Origin: Cytobacillus dafuensis
GTDB taxonomy: Bacteria > Bacillota > Bacilli > Bacillales > Cytobacillaceae
Length of the DNA: 64,000 nt
Assembly: GCF_007995155.1 (NCBI RefSeq)
Contig: NZ_CP042593.1
Span: forward strand, 4,506,001 to 4,570,000
Direction: 5' to 3'
Part shown: positions 62,892-64,000 of the stretch, one piece after another
Layout of the letters: the number at the start of each line of letters is the position of its first letter
Numbering within the stretch: position 1 is the stretch's first letter
Made by a program: the position numbers and the translations under genes
The notes under the pieces: generated by a model
What the model saw: only the letters and a program-made list of their open reading frames with translations
Told to the model about the DNA's origin: nothing
Database searches by the model: none

Positions 62892-64000
62892 TTAGTTAGA
62901 TGCTACACCATTTTTCACTTGGTTTCCATTAGCATCTGTTAGTTCAGCTTCTTTGAAATCAACTGTTACTTTATCAGTAAGTGTAATAGCGTTCGTTAAT
63001 GTTACTGTTAACTTGCCATTGCTTACTTGTGGTGTAAATGCAGCATCAGTGCCATTTACTTTTACAGTGATACCTTCGAAGGACTTACCATCTCCATCAA
63101 GATCAGCTGATTGAATTGCTTCAGAGAAGCTTACTACTGCAGCGTTACTGCCGTTTACAGTTAATGCAGAGTTCACTGTAGGAGCAATGTTTTCAGTTAA
63201 TGCTAATTGTGCTGTGTTTTCACCGTCAGCTAAAGTGTTTCCAAATGCATCTTTTAAGTTAGATGCAGTGAATGTGTATGTGCCGTTCACTGAAACAAAG
63301 CTTTCTGGTAATGTGATAACAACTTTATTTTTGTTATCAACGAATTTAATGTCTGTGTTTGCAGGAAGAGCTTTTCCACCAATTGTGTAGTTAGATGGAG
63401 CTAGTACAGAATCAGTCATTCCTTTTGCATCTGTGTTAGCGAATGTGATCGTAACAACGTTTTTATCTTCGCTAATAGTAGTTGTTACTACTTTAGCTGG
63501 TTGTTGTCCAGCAGCTTCAGGTCTTACAACATTAAGCGTGATCGCTTTGTCATTTTTGTTTTTGTAGCTATCTTCTACTGTATTAGCAGCTAACTCAAGA
63601 ACATAGTTTTTGCCAGCTACAAGTTGAGTTCCAGCATCAAGTGTAAGTTCAAGTTTGTTAGTGACTGCTTTTCCATCTACAACTGGGTGTTTTGCAGAAG
63701 AAACAGTTACATTGCTTGCACTTTGGTAGATTCCATCAATTGACTTAACAACTAATGAAGAAATAGTAGCAGGAGATACTACATCTTCGTTAAACTCAAG
63801 TACTAGTTTGCCATCAGCTTTTGCTTCTGCGCTTACTAATGAAGCTGCTTTTGTATCAGCAGTAAAAGTTGAGTTGAATTTTACTTCCTTCATTGTATTA
63901 GGAGTAGATGCTTTATCAGCAAAACCATTCACAATTACTTCTGAAGTAAAGAAGTTTGTGTTGTTAGCAAAGAATGCACCGTTATTTGCTTTTTGAACAT
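62892..64000 (-). CDS. S-layer-like protein, C-terminal part (5' end beyond window)
   Basis: The frame is open from the window end to the stop at 62892, giving about 369 visible codons; the start lies outside. The visible part is a chain of Ig-like domains with LVLEFNEDVVSPATI, NVVTITFANTDAKGM, VNGTYTFTASNLKDAFGNTL and AVVSFSEAIQSADLD motifs, as in the C-terminal lattice regions of SbsC-type S-layer proteins. The codons are uniform and the protein is Lys-poor and Ala/Thr/Val-rich, typical of an abundant S-layer. It is the better candidate for the main S-layer protein, but the polymer-binding domain cannot be seen. Confidence 0.75.
   Translation of the reverse strand, partial: VQKANNGAFFANNTNFFTSEVIVNGFADKASTPNTMKEVKFNSTFTADTKAASLVSAEAKADGKLVLEFNEDVVSPATISSLVVKSIDGIYQSASNVTVSSAKHPVVDGKAVTNKLELTLDAGTQLVAGKNYVLELAANTVEDSYKNKNDKAITLNVVRPEAAGQQPAKVVTTTISEDKNVVTITFANTDAKGMTDSVLAPSNYTIGGKALPANTDIKFVDNKNKVVITLPESFVSVNGTYTFTASNLKDAFGNTLADGENTAQLALTENIAPTVNSALTVNGSNAAVVSFSEAIQSADLDGDGKSFEGITVKVNGTDAAFTPQVSNGKLTVTLTNAITLTDKVTVDFKEAELTDANGNQVKNGVASN

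Overview
The window looks like chromosomal DNA of a low-GC Gram-positive spore-former of the Bacillaceae (Bacillus, Cytobacillus or a close genus). TagO, MnaA and CydABCD closely resemble Bacillus proteins, signal peptides are of Bacillus type, genes use strong AGGAGG ribosome binding sites, and there is an S-layer protein of the Geobacillus SbsC type. No rRNA, tRNA, CRISPR array, intact prophage or intact insertion sequence was seen.

Layout. 1-7.8 kb (minus strand): a cell-surface polysaccharide cluster with a partial Wzx flippase, WbpD-, WbpA-, WbpB- and WbpE-like enzymes for a 2,3-diacetamido-uronic acid sugar, a Wzz-like protein, and TagO. 8.1-11.7 kb (plus): accessory SecA2 and SlaP, the export pair known from S-layer assembly in B. 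anthracis. 12-37 kb: mostly secreted proteins, namely an NlpC/P60 hydrolase, a phosphodiester glycosidase, an anthrax-lethal-factor-like metallopeptidase, a giant subtilase, a GH73 glucosaminidase, a 5'-nucleotidase, a beta-propeller, a transglutaminase-like protein and a DUF3298 protein. Five of these share one ~85-residue module and the glucosaminidase carries three distant relatives of it. 37.4-39.9 kb: an SbsC-type S-layer protein. 40-45.8 kb: cydABCD. 47-51.3 kb: a GAF-PAS-GGDEF-EAL / TPP-enzyme / carboxymuconolactone-decarboxylase operon. 52-55.9 kb: a NERD protein, an SPFH protein with a small Arc-type repressor, and an LCP ligase. 56-60 kb: mnaA, a GIY-YIG protein and a parallel beta-helix protein. 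61-64 kb: a DUF5667 protein and the 3' part of a second S-layer-like gene cut by the window end.

How it fits together (inference): the 5' cluster, TagO, MnaA and the LCP enzyme would make and attach a secondary cell-wall polymer; the SbsC-type protein would bind that polymer; SecA2/SlaP would export S-layer-type proteins; and the secreted enzymes would remodel or occupy the wall.

Intergenic DNA is unusually rich in repeats: 102-bp tandem arrays at two places in opposite orientation, 52-bp arrays at two places, 21-bp arrays at three places, three copies of a two-hairpin element, two 230-bp direct repeats flanking one gene, six copies of a 16-20-bp palindrome, and several gene remnants. The strongest candidate for something undescribed is the shared secreted module beside SecA2/SlaP.
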